64,000 nt of DNA from NCBI GenBank assembly GCA_965117015.1, contig OZ220747.1:1736001-1800000 (forward strand). The letters run 5' to 3'. Numbering within the stretch: position 1 is the stretch's first letter; every line of letters starts with the position of its first letter. The notes beneath the pieces were generated by a model. The model was not told the DNA's origin, did no database searches, and was given only the letters and a program-made list of their open reading frames with translations. Source of the stretch: Aldehydirespirator sp965117015. GTDB lineage: Bacteria; Actinomycetota; Acidimicrobiia; Acidimicrobiales; Aldehydirespiratoraceae. Shown here in pieces: positions 26,114 through 33,443 of this stretch. A program made the position numbers and the translations under genes.

Positions 26114-27084
26114 CGGAGCCGCTGCTGAGTGTCGAGGGTCTCCGCACCCACTTCTTCGTTGACGCCGGCGTGGTCAAGGCGGTCGACGGGGTCAGCTTCG
26201 AGATCGGCAGAGGCGAGGTAGTGGGCCTGGTGGGGGAGTCGGGCTGCGGCAAGACCGTGACGTCGCTGTCGATCGCCGGCCTCGTCGAGCCGCCGGGGCG
26301 GATCGTCGAAGGGTCGGTGCGCTTCGACGGCATCGAGCTGGTGGGAGCGTCCGAGCGGGTGCTCAACTCGGTGCGCGGCCCCAGGATCGCCATGATCTTC
26401 CAGCAGCCCCGGGCCTCGCTGGACCCCGTGATGTCGGTGGGGCGCCAGATCGGCCAGGCTTTCAAGTCCGGCACCGGCATGGACCGCTCGGCCCGCCGCC
26501 GCCGGGCCGTCGAGCTGCTCGACCGGGTCGGGATCTCCGATCCGGACCGGCGTGTTCGGGAGTATCCGCACCAGCTCTCCGGCGGGATGGCCCAGCGGGT
26601 GATGATCGCCATCGCGCTGGCCGGCGAGCCGGACCTGCTGATCGCCGACGAGCCGACCACCGCGCTCGACGTCACCGTGCAGGCGCAGATCCTCGAGTTG
26701 CTGCGGGAGCTGCAGTCGGCCAACGACATGGCCGTCATCCTGATCACCCACGACCTCGGAGTGATCGCGGAGATCACCGACCGGGCCGCGGTGATGTACG
26801 CGGGCCGCATCGTCGAGGAGTGCACCGTCTCGGAGCTGTACGACGCACCGCTGCATCCCTACACCGTCGGGCTGATGGAGTCGCGGCCAGCCGCCCAGTC
26901 GAAGAGCCGGCTGAGGGTGATACCGGGCAGCGTGCCCGTTCCCCTCGACCTTCCGGTGGGCTGCAGCTTCGCACCGCGCTGCGCCCCGCGGGTTGAGAGC
27001 GGCCTGACGGTGTGCACCGAGCAGGCGCCTGATTCGGTGTCTCCCCGAGACGGGCACCACGTGAGGTGCTGGCTCCATGGGTAG
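26110..27084 (+). CDS. ABC importer ATPase, NikD/DppD type
   Basis: This 324-residue ATPase has Walker A GESGCGKT, Q-loop FQQPRASLDP, signature LSGGMAQRV, Walker B LLIADEPTTALD and switch ITHD. The C-terminal oligopeptide-transporter region contains the FAPRC motif (CSFAPRCAPR) and later cysteines that bind an Fe-S cluster or zinc in relatives. ATG at 26110 overlaps the permease stop; the stop overlaps the second ATPase by 8 bp. Confidence 0.93.
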   Translation: MTEPLLSVEGLRTHFFVDAGVVKAVDGVSFEIGRGEVVGLVGESGCGKTVTSLSIAGLVEPPGRIVEGSVRFDGIELVGASERVLNSVRGPRIAMIFQQPRASLDPVMSVGRQIGQAFKSGTGMDRSARRRRAVELLDRVGISDPDRRVREYPHQLSGGMAQRVMIAIALAGEPDLLIADEPTTALDVTVQAQILELLRELQSANDMAVILITHDLGVIAEITDRAAVMYAGRIVEECTVSELYDAPLHPYTVGLMESRPAAQSKSRLRVIPGSVPVPLDLPVGCSFAPRCAPRVESGLTVCTEQAPDSVSPRDGHHVRCWLHG

Positions 27085-28084
27085 TGCGACTGCGCCCGGC
27101 GCGACGGCCACGGCCGGTCCGGCGCTGCTGGAGGTCACCGACCTCGTCAAGCACTACAGGATCCGCTCAGGGGGGTCGATGGCCCGCTCCGGGCAGGCGC
27201 TCAGAGCCGTTGACGGGGTGAGCTTCCGTGTCGCCCCGGGCGAGACGCTGGGGCTGGTGGGCGAGTCGGGCGGCGGCAAGACCACGGTGGGCCTGAGCGT
27301 GCTGCGCCTCATCCAGCCCAGCAGCGGCTCGGTGACCTTCGAGGGCCGTGACGTGCTCGCCGCGGGCCGGACCGAGATGAAGGCCCTCAGGCAGCGGATG
27401 CAGATCGTGTTCCAGGACCCGATCGGCGCGCTGGACCCCCGCAAGAGCGTCGGCGACAGCGTGGGCGAGGGACTGAGAATCCAAGGACTGGCCTCCCGCT
27501 CGGAGTCGCGCCAGCGGGCTGCGGAGGTCCTGGACCGTGTCGGGCTCACCGCGGCCCAGTCCCGCAGCCTCCCCCACGAGCTGTCCGGGGGCCAGCTCCA
27601 GCGGGTCGGCATAGCGAGGGCGCTGGCCTTGGATCCCCGTCTCGTGGTGTGCGACGAGCCGGTGTCCGCCCTCGACGTGTCGATCCAGGCCCAGATCATC
27701 AACCTGCTGCTCGATCTGCAGGCCGAGCGCGGCCTCGCCTACCTGTTCATCGCCCACGACCTGGCCCTGGTGCGCCACATCTCGGACCGGGTGGCGGTCA
27801 TGTACCTCGGCCGCATCGTCGAGTCGGCTCCGGCCGGCGAGCTGTTCGACCGCCCGGCTCATCCCTACACCCGAGCCCTGCTCTCGGCCGTGCCGGCGGA
27901 TCACCCGGCGGCGGCCAGGCCGCGCATAGTGCTGCGGGGCGAGATCCCCAGCGCCGCCGCGCCGCCGGCGGGTTGTCCGTTCGCCCCCCGATGCCCCGAC
28001 GCGATGGCCAAGTGCACCGAGCAGACGCCCGAGTTCAAGGAGGTCGCTCCCGGCCGCTGGGCCGCCTGCTTCCTCAATGACTGA
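27077..28084 (+). CDS. ABC importer ATPase, NikE/DppF type
   Basis: This 335-residue ATPase is the second nucleotide-binding subunit. It has GESGGGKTT, FQDPIGALDPRKSV, LSGGQLQRVG, VVCDEPVSALDVS and the C-terminal CPFAPRCPDA motif with further Cys. The Walker A has Gly where most relatives have Cys or Ser (ESGGGKTT), a tolerated change. It is the last gene of the importer operon; a 45-bp palindromic repeat follows its stop immediately. Confidence 0.93.
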   Translation: MGSATAPGATATAGPALLEVTDLVKHYRIRSGGSMARSGQALRAVDGVSFRVAPGETLGLVGESGGGKTTVGLSVLRLIQPSSGSVTFEGRDVLAAGRTEMKALRQRMQIVFQDPIGALDPRKSVGDSVGEGLRIQGLASRSESRQRAAEVLDRVGLTAAQSRSLPHELSGGQLQRVGIARALALDPRLVVCDEPVSALDVSIQAQIINLLLDLQAERGLAYLFIAHDLALVRHISDRVAVMYLGRIVESAPAGELFDRPAHPYTRALLSAVPADHPAAARPRIVLRGEIPSAAAPPAGCPFAPRCPDAMAKCTEQTPEFKEVAPGRWAACFLND

Positions 28085-28085
28085 T

Positions 28086-28130
28086 TCTCGGGTGAGTTAT
28101 GTGGACACAGCACCCGAAACCAACCCGAGA
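28086..28130. repeat. 45-bp palindromic repeat, family B copy 3
   Basis: TCTCGGGT and ACCCGAGA termini, 45 bp, opposite orientation to the copies at 3.8 kb. It starts 2 bp after the stop of the last ABC gene and so could end that transcript. Confidence 0.85.
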
Positions 28131-28212
28131 TTGGCCGGGAGCGCGTCGGGATGGGCCGGGGGCGCGTCGGGATTGGCCGGGGGCGCGGACGGCCGTGGCA
28201 GAATCGGCGTCG

Positions 28213-28989
28213 ATGATCCGGGTGGCTTTCGTCGGCAAGGGGGGCGCGGGCAAATCGACCATCGCGGGCACGTTCGCCCGGCTGCTGGCCCGCCGGGGCC
28301 AGCCGGTGCTCGCACTGGACTCCGACCCCATGCCTGGCATGCCCTACTCCCTGGGTGTTGCCGTGGACGATCATCCGATCCCCGACGACGTGGTGGTCTC
28401 CGGTCCCGAGGGGGGACCCCGATGGGTGCTGCGGCCCGACCTCGACGCGGCTGCCATCGTGGACCGCTATGCGGCTGGATGTCCCGACGGCGTCCGCTAC
28501 CTCCAGTTCGGAAACCTGTGGGGCCCGGTGGTGAGGCTTCAGCAGGCCCAGCACGCGTGGAGCCAGGTGGTGGCCGAACTCGACCGGGACCGCTGGCACC
28601 TGGTCGGTGACCTCCCCGGCGGCACCCGGCAGGCGATGTTCGGCTGGGCCAGGTACGCCGACACCGTGTGCGTGGTGGTGGAGCCGACCGTCAAGTCGAT
28701 GCACACCGCCACCCGGCTGTTGAGCCTGTCGCAGGCGAAGTGGGGCCCGTCGAGTCTCATGGTGGTGGTCAACAAGGCCCGTGACGACTCCGACGCGGCG
28801 AGCGTCTCGGAGCGGCTGGGCGTGCAGCCCGCCGCGGTGGTCCCCCTCGACCCCGGCGCCGTCCGGGCCGACCGCCGCGGCGCGGCTCCGCTGGACGCGG
28901 CGCCCGACGGCTCCCTCGCTCACGCCGTGGATGCCTTGGTCGACCGGGTGATGTCGCTCTACTCTCTCGGCGAGGAGGTGGCCGGATGA
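28213..28989 (+). CDS. CooC/MinD-type P-loop ATPase 3, CxC lost
   Basis: This 258-residue ATPase has Walker A GKGGAGKST (8-16), VLALDSDPMPGMPYSLGV, VGDLPGGTRQAMFG and VVVNKARDD. Unlike its three paralogues it has no CxC motif where they carry it (the region reads YLQFGNLWGPV), so it cannot form the same metal site. It might act as a regulatory or heterodimeric partner of the next gene. ATG at 28213 is chosen; an in-frame GTG lies six codons upstream. The stop originally formed an ATGA with the next ATPase, now doubled by a 35-bp duplication. Confidence 0.8.
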   Translation: MIRVAFVGKGGAGKSTIAGTFARLLARRGQPVLALDSDPMPGMPYSLGVAVDDHPIPDDVVVSGPEGGPRWVLRPDLDAAAIVDRYAAGCPDGVRYLQFGNLWGPVVRLQQAQHAWSQVVAELDRDRWHLVGDLPGGTRQAMFGWARYADTVCVVVEPTVKSMHTATRLLSLSQAKWGPSSLMVVVNKARDDSDAASVSERLGVQPAAVVPLDPGAVRADRRGAAPLDAAPDGSLAHAVDALVDRVMSLYSLGEEVAG

Positions 28990-29038
28990 AGATCGCCGTC
29001 GTCGGCGAGGAGGTGGCCGGATGAAGATCGCCGTCGTC
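28969..29038 (+). repeat. 35-bp tandem duplication at a stop-start junction
   Basis: Two identical 35-bp units (28969-29003 and 29004-29038) span the end of ATPase 3 and the ribosome site plus first codons of ATPase 4. The first ATG (28986) now opens a 12-codon minicistron ending at TGA 29022-29024. The second ATG (29021) starts the full gene, overlapping that stop by ATGA. Confidence 0.9.
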
Positions 29039-29758
29039 GGCAAGGGCGGGGCGGGCAAGACCACCACCAGCGCGGTGCTGGCCCGCTCGCTGGGCCGTCG
29101 GGGCGCCCGGGTGGTGGCCCTCGACTGCGACACCAACCCGAATCTCGGCCTCTCGCTCGGAGTCGGCGACTCCGAGACCGAGCGTCTCCTGACCCTGCGC
29201 GAGGAGGTCGGCGAGGGCGCAGCCGACCATGCGCCGACCTGGGACGACATCCTCGACCGCTACGGCGCCGACGCCCCCGACGGCGTGCGCCTGTCGGTGA
29301 TCACCCGCATCGAGAACCCTGAGCCCGGTTGACCTTGATGCGGTCTGTCGGCCGAGCAGTTGCTCGGCTCCGTCAATGATGAAGCCGCCACCGTCGTGGC
29401 CGACCTCGAGGCCGGCATCGGCACCCTGACCCGCCTGGAGACGGCTGCGGTGGACGCCACCGTGGTGGTGGTGGAGCCCACGCTGCGCTCCATCGACGTG
29501 GCCCGCCGGGCCGTGTCCGTCGCCGACGAGCAGCGCCAGGGCCGGGTGGTGGTGGTGGCCAACAAGGTCAGCGACGGCTCGGACCGGGCCCGCATCGAGG
29601 AGGCCTTCGGGGATCGGGTGCTGGTCGTGGTTCCCGACGACCCGGCTATCGACGTCGCCGACCGGCTCGGCGTGTCGCCGGTCGACCACGAGCCGTCGGC
29701 CCCGGCCGTGGCCGCATTGGAGGGTCTCGTCGACGCGTTGGGCCTCGCCGCGGTGTGA
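29021..29758 (+). CDS. CooC-like ATPase 4, candidate selenoprotein (two in-frame TGA)
   Basis: This is a 245-residue CooC-like ATPase if two TGA codons are read through. N-terminal part: GKGGAGKTT (7-15) and VVALDCDTNPNLGLSLGVG. After NPEPG come TGA (29330-29332), CCT, TGA (29336-29338) and TGC, then GLSAEQLLGSV, VVADLEAGIGTLTRL, VVVEPTLRSIDVA and VVANKVSD in the same frame to 29758. The two TGA codons (residues 104 and 106) coincide with the two Cys of the CxC motif in paralogues 1 and 2. A SECIS-like hairpin follows. I infer selenocysteine in a U-P-U-C motif. Two TGC-to-TGA mutations in a dying gene are the alternative. Confidence 0.75.
29351..29368 (+). promoter_or_regulatory. Candidate bacterial SECIS hairpin
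   Basis: GCCGAGC (29351-29357) and GCTCGGC (29362-29368) form a perfect 7-bp stem with loop AGUU. The loop begins 19 nt after the second TGA and 25 nt after the first, inside the 16-37 nt window of the bacterial SECIS model, and has G at its second position. A lower CGG/CCG stem with a bulge is possible. Confidence 0.55.
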
Positions 29759-29774
29759 GCCCGCGTTTTGGGGC

Positions 29775-29795
29775 CTAGATGCGGTTTGCATCTAG
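29775..29795. promoter_or_regulatory. 21-bp palindromic operator, copy 3
   Basis: CTAGATGCGG, centre T, TTGCATCTAG; eight of ten pairing, with perfect outer 8-bp arms CTAGATGC/GCATCTAG. It precedes a possible -10 (TAAGCT, 29803-29808) and the small-membrane-protein genes at 29835. Very similar to copy 1, including the TGTG that follows it. Confidence 0.65.
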
Positions 29796-29834
29796 TGTGG
29801 TCTAAGCTCCACGACGGACGAGGAGGAGTCGGCC

Positions 29835-30083
29835 ATGTGGCTGTGGTGGATCGGCAACGCAATTCTGCTGCTGGCAGTAGTGCCCGTCGTCCTGCTGCTC
29901 GCCAACCGGGTGATGCGGCCCGCACTGGAGATCAAGCGCTACGCCGACGACATCCTCGAGCACGGCGTCGGACTCACCAAGAACCTCGAACCGGTGCCGG
30001 CCGTGGCCGACACCCGAGACCTGGTCTCCGCGGCCAAGGGCCTGGCCGTGCGCTACGTCACAGCCGCGGGGCCGCTGCTGTGA
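29835..30083 (+). CDS. Small single-pass membrane protein
   Basis: This 82-residue product has one N-terminal helix (WIGNAILLLAVVPVVLLLA) and a helical soluble tail. Strong AGGAGGAG site 7 nt before the ATG. Family not recognised. It lies behind operator copy 3 and is followed by a paralogue of the small membrane protein of the hyp operon. Confidence 0.75.
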   Translation: MWLWWIGNAILLLAVVPVVLLLANRVMRPALEIKRYADDILEHGVGLTKNLEPVPAVADTRDLVSAAKGLAVRYVTAAGPLL

Positions 30084-30099
30084 CCGGGGGAACGGTCTG

Positions 30100-30360
30100 A
30101 TGCCGGCCGCCGCGGTCGTGACCGTCGTGATCGCTCTCGTGATCGCGGCTGCGCTGGCCTTCTACCTGACACGGGTCGTGATCGTGTTGCGTGCCGTGAA
30201 CGACTCGCTGGGCAAGATCACCTTCGGAGTGCGGTCCATAGCTCACCGCACCGAGCCGCTGGCAGAGCTGCTGACTCCCGTGAAGACTGATCTTGAAGCG
30301 GTCGCCGACACGCTCGATGCCGTGGCGGCCAGCCTCGCCGAACAGCAGCAGGCGAGCTGA
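30100..30360 (+). CDS. Small membrane protein with SLGKxTFGVR motif, paralogue
   Basis: This 86-residue product has an N-terminal helix (VVTVVIALVIAAALAFYLT) and a segment SLGKITFGVRSIA nearly identical to the 12647-12910 protein, followed by a coiled-coil-like tail. The shared motif and shared operator indicate a duplicated module. Function unknown. Confidence 0.78.
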   Translation: MPAAAVVTVVIALVIAAALAFYLTRVVIVLRAVNDSLGKITFGVRSIAHRTEPLAELLTPVKTDLEAVADTLDAVAASLAEQQQAS

Positions 30361-30373
30361 GAGGGATCGGCCG

Positions 30374-30550
30374 ATGGCGCTGGAGTTCGCGTGCAGCCGG
30401 GTCGGGGTCACCGACTGTAAGAAGGTGGCCGTGGCCGACACTGCCGAGGACCTGCTGGCCGCAGTCGCTCAGCATGCCCGCGACGCCCACAACGTTGAAC
30501 TCAACGGCACTCTGATCGACTACGCGCTGACGACCGTTCGGGAGGTCTGA
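30374..30550 (+). CDS. DUF1059-family small protein
   Basis: This 58-residue cytoplasmic protein reads FACSRVGVTDCKKVAVADTAEDLLAAVAQHARDAH, the DUF1059 pattern of two N-terminal cysteines and a helical HARxxH segment. Function of the family is not known; the Cys/His residues suggest metal or redox binding. It is the last gene of the operon after operator copy 3. A palindromic repeat follows 15 bp later. Confidence 0.7.
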   Translation: MALEFACSRVGVTDCKKVAVADTAEDLLAAVAQHARDAHNVELNGTLIDYALTTVREV

Positions 30551-30565
30551 ACCTTCGCTCCCGCC

Positions 30566-30614
30566 GAAATTGGCGACGGATTGGGCCCTGGAGGCTCACT
30601 ATGTCGCCAATTTC
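30566..30614. repeat. 49-bp palindromic repeat, family C
   Basis: GAAATTGGCGAC and GTCGCCAATTTC form a perfect 12-bp inverted repeat around a 25-nt interior. Same size class as families A and B but a different arm sequence; single copy here. It lies between convergent genes and can serve as a two-way terminator. Confidence 0.7.
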
Positions 30615-30638
30615 GCTGGGGACCGCCTGATCGCGCCC

Positions 30639-31433
30639 TCAGCGGTTGGTGTCCCACCAGATGGTGACTCGCTCGCGGGGAAAGGGGACGTCGGCGACGA
30701 GCGCGGCCACCTCGGGCTCGCGCTCGGGTGGCAGGCACAGGTTGCGGCACCACTGCGGTCCCTCGAACTCGCGGCGCTTGGCCGCTCGGGAGTCCTCCGG
30801 CAGCAGCGACTCCTCGACGACGGGGTCCAGGCCGGCGCCGGCGATGATCTCCACCGCGGTGGCCGCGGTGGGCTCGTAAGGCCGCTCCAGGTTCCAGAAG
30901 TGACGCCACAGCATGCGGCGGCGGTCCTGAGGATGCTTGGGCGTGATCTCGATCACCACCCGGCGGCGAGCGTGGGCGTTGAGTGCGGCCACGAACGGCG
31001 GGACGTCGGTCACGTTGTAGAGCACGTTGTGGCACACCACCACGTCGGCGACCGGCACCTCGTCGGCGACCTCGGGCCACGACCCGGCGTGCACCTGGGC
31101 CGGGATGCCGCGCTCGCGGGCGGTGGCCGCGAACAGCTCCAGCATGTCGGACTGGCGGTCGGTGCCGATCACCTCGGTGGCAGGGGGCGCCACCGCGAAG
31201 GCCGCGGCCCCGCCGCCGCAGCCGACGTCGAGGACCGAGCCCCCGTCCCCCAGGGCCTCGGCGGCCCGGCGGTTCGACAGCGAGCGCTCGAACGTGCCGG
31301 GCTCGGGCGCGGCGAAGATCTCGGGCGAGAACACGAAGGGCCGGCGGGGAGCCGAGCCCAGGATCTCGGCGGGGATGGCCCAGTCGGCCATCTGCCGCGC
31401 CCACCGCTCAGCGGCGGTCTCTTGCTGTGCCAC
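30639..31433 (-). CDS. SAM-dependent methyltransferase, class I
   Basis: This 264-residue protein has the Rossmann SAM motif VLDVGCGGGAAAFAVA (about residues 70-85), GTDRQSDMLELFA (motif II) and ADVVVCHNVLYNV (motif IV). Substrate unknown. Codon use is like its neighbours. It is downstream of and convergent with the hydrogenase-related operon and probably unrelated to it. Confidence 0.85.
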   Translation of the reverse strand: MAQQETAAERWARQMADWAIPAEILGSAPRRPFVFSPEIFAAPEPGTFERSLSNRRAAEALGDGGSVLDVGCGGGAAAFAVAPPATEVIGTDRQSDMLELFAATARERGIPAQVHAGSWPEVADEVPVADVVVCHNVLYNVTDVPPFVAALNAHARRRVVIEITPKHPQDRRRMLWRHFWNLERPYEPTAATAVEIIAGAGLDPVVEESLLPEDSRAAKRREFEGPQWCRNLCLPPEREPEVAALVADVPFPRERVTIWWDTNR

Positions 31434-31460
31434 GAGCGCAGAACCTACTGGAGCCGCTAC

Positions 31461-32126
31461 CTACCAGATGCGGCGGGCGGCGGCCCACCGGCTCAGCTCG
31501 TGGCGGTTGGACAGCTGGAGCTTGCGAAGGACTGCCGAGGCGTGGGTCTCGACCGTCTTGATCGAGATCGACAGCTGGCGGGCGATCTCCTTGTAGGTGT
31601 AGCCCCGGGCCAGGTGGCGCAGAACCTCCCGCTCCCTGGCGGTCAGCCGGTCGAGGTCCTCGTCGGACTCCGGCCCCGCCACCGCCACGGTGTCGGTGGC
31701 GAAGGCGTCCAGCACGAACCCGGCCAGGCGGGGCGAGAACACCGCGTCGCCGTCCCTCACCCGGATGATCGCATCCACCAGATCGTCGCCGGAGATCGAC
31801 TTGGTGACATAGCCCCTGGCCCCGGCTCGGACCACGGCGATCACGTCCTCGGCGGCGTCGGACACCGACAGAGCGAGGAACCGGGTCTCGACGCCGGCCG
31901 CGGTCACCGACTCGATCACCTCGCGCCCCGACCCGGAGGGAAGGTGCACGTCGAGCAGCACCACGTCGGGGCTCCACCGCTCGATGGTCTCCACCGCGGA
32001 GCCGACGTCGTCGGCCTCGGCCACCACGGCAACCCGGTCGCCGATCTCGGCCCGCACGCCGCTGCGGAACAGCCGGTGGTCGTCGACGATCACCACCCGG
32101 GGAGGAGCAGCCGCCATGCGAGTCAC
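31461..32126 (-). CDS. LuxR/NarL-family response regulator
   Basis: This 221-residue regulator has a receiver domain (VVIVDDHRLFRSG, phospho-acceptor Asp in DVVLLDVHLP, Lys in YVTKSISGDD) and a C-terminal LuxR helix-turn-helix (LTAREREVLRHLARGYTYKEIARQL). It is encoded 21 bp downstream of its likely cognate PspC-fused kinase and would control envelope-stress genes such as the nearby PspC membrane protein. Confidence 0.93.
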   Translation of the reverse strand: MTRMAAAPPRVVIVDDHRLFRSGVRAEIGDRVAVVAEADDVGSAVETIERWSPDVVLLDVHLPSGSGREVIESVTAAGVETRFLALSVSDAAEDVIAVVRAGARGYVTKSISGDDLVDAIIRVRDGDAVFSPRLAGFVLDAFATDTVAVAGPESDEDLDRLTAREREVLRHLARGYTYKEIARQLSISIKTVETHASAVLRKLQLSNRHELSRWAAARRIW

Positions 32127-32147
32127 GGTACCGAGGCCCAGCCCCGG

Positions 32148-33314
32148 TCAGCTCTGGCCGAGGCGGAGGCGCACTTCGGCCCCGTCGCCGGGGGCGCTGA
32201 CGATCTCGCAGCTGCCTCCCACCCGGTCGAGCCGGCCCTTGATCGAGTCCCTGATTCCGTGGCGGCCGCCGTTGACCGCCGTCGGGTCGAAGCCCACGCC
32301 CCGGTCGCGCACGAAGATCTCCACTGCCTGCGGGGTCGCCTCCACGTACACAGACACGGTCGGGCAGCCCGACCACCGGGCCGCGTTGGTCATCGCCTCG
32401 CCGGCCGCGGCCACCAGCGACTCCATTGGTCCGTCCAAGGGGGCGTCGCCCACGGTCACCACTTCGATGACCGTGCCGTGGCGGTCCTCCACCACCCCGG
32501 CCATGCGCTCGACGGCCGTCCTGAGGGTGGCTGAAGCGGCGTCCGGTCCTTCTCCGTACAGCCAGCTCCTTAGCTCGCGCTCCTGGCGACGGGCCAGCGC
32601 GGCCATCCGGGCCGGGTCGTCGGACCGCTGCACCAGGGCCAGGGTCTGCAGCACGGAGTCGTGAAGGTGGGCGGCCATCTCGGCCCGCTCGTCGGCCCTG
32701 ACACGGCGCTGGCGCTCCTCCCGCCGGTCCCGGGCCAGCACCGCCACCCATGGCCCCAGGATCAGAGCGAGACCGCCCACCACCAGCCCGCCCGACAGCA
32801 GACCGTCCCGGACGGCCGACAGCGACAGGTTGGCCGCCGCGATCACGCCGATGCCGAGCGCGAGCAGGATCGTGCCCGCCGCGATCCGCATGGCGGCGGC
32901 CCGGCCGAAGCCGGCGCCGGGCTGCGCCCGCCAGACCACGATCCCGAGCCCGAAGGCCACGCACAGGGCGGGCCAGATCAGGGTGTCGGGCAGCGCCACG
33001 CCCAGGTGCCGGACCATCACCACCGTTCCGAGCACGATCAAGGCCATGCCGGTGGCCCGCCGGGCCGCGATGCGAGCTGGAGGGGCAACCCGGTCCACCG
33101 GTGCGGTCCCTGCGGCGGGCGCGGGCTGCTGGGGCAGCAGGATCCATCCCAGCAGGTAGAGGGGCACCCCGACCCAGGCCAGGGCCAGCGCCACGAAGGC
33201 GATCCTGACGATGGTGGCGTCGATGCCGAGGCGCGCCCCGATGCCGCCGCACACCCCTGCGATCACTCGGTCGGTGCTGGACCTGACCGGCCAGCCGGCC
33301 CGGGTCGGTGCCAT
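32148..33314 (-). CDS. PspC-domain sensor histidine kinase
   Basis: This 388-residue kinase starts at ATG 33314 with a PspC domain (STDRVIAGVCGGIGARLGID, then VRIAFVALALAWVGVPLYLLGWILLP). It continues with about four membrane helices, a HisKA_3 dimerisation segment with the phospho-His in MAAHLHDSVLQTLAL, and an HATPase domain (DRGVGFDP, GGRHGIRDSI). The fused PspC probably senses membrane stress. It is divergent from a separate PspC protein gene, which it likely regulates through the adjacent response regulator. Confidence 0.9.
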   Translation of the reverse strand: MAPTRAGWPVRSSTDRVIAGVCGGIGARLGIDATIVRIAFVALALAWVGVPLYLLGWILLPQQPAPAAGTAPVDRVAPPARIAARRATGMALIVLGTVVMVRHLGVALPDTLIWPALCVAFGLGIVVWRAQPGAGFGRAAAMRIAAGTILLALGIGVIAAANLSLSAVRDGLLSGGLVVGGLALILGPWVAVLARDRREERQRRVRADERAEMAAHLHDSVLQTLALVQRSDDPARMAALARRQERELRSWLYGEGPDAASATLRTAVERMAGVVEDRHGTVIEVVTVGDAPLDGPMESLVAAAGEAMTNAARWSGCPTVSVYVEATPQAVEIFVRDRGVGFDPTAVNGGRHGIRDSIKGRLDRVGGSCEIVSAPGDGAEVRLRLGQS

Positions 33315-33443
33315 GCAGAGATGATGGCACGGCGGCGGCGGGGCGGCACCGGGGACCAACCCCTAGGTCGACGGCAGTCCTCGGGGAGAGTTCAGGGGGA
33401 TTCCCCATTGGCCGCCTAGACGCCACGCCACACACTGGACGCC

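Noticed and set aside
29330..29360. Frameshift or split into two separate genes at ATPase 4
   Set aside because: Both halves are in the same frame, no indel is needed, and the second half has no ribosome site and would begin in the middle of the ATPase fold.
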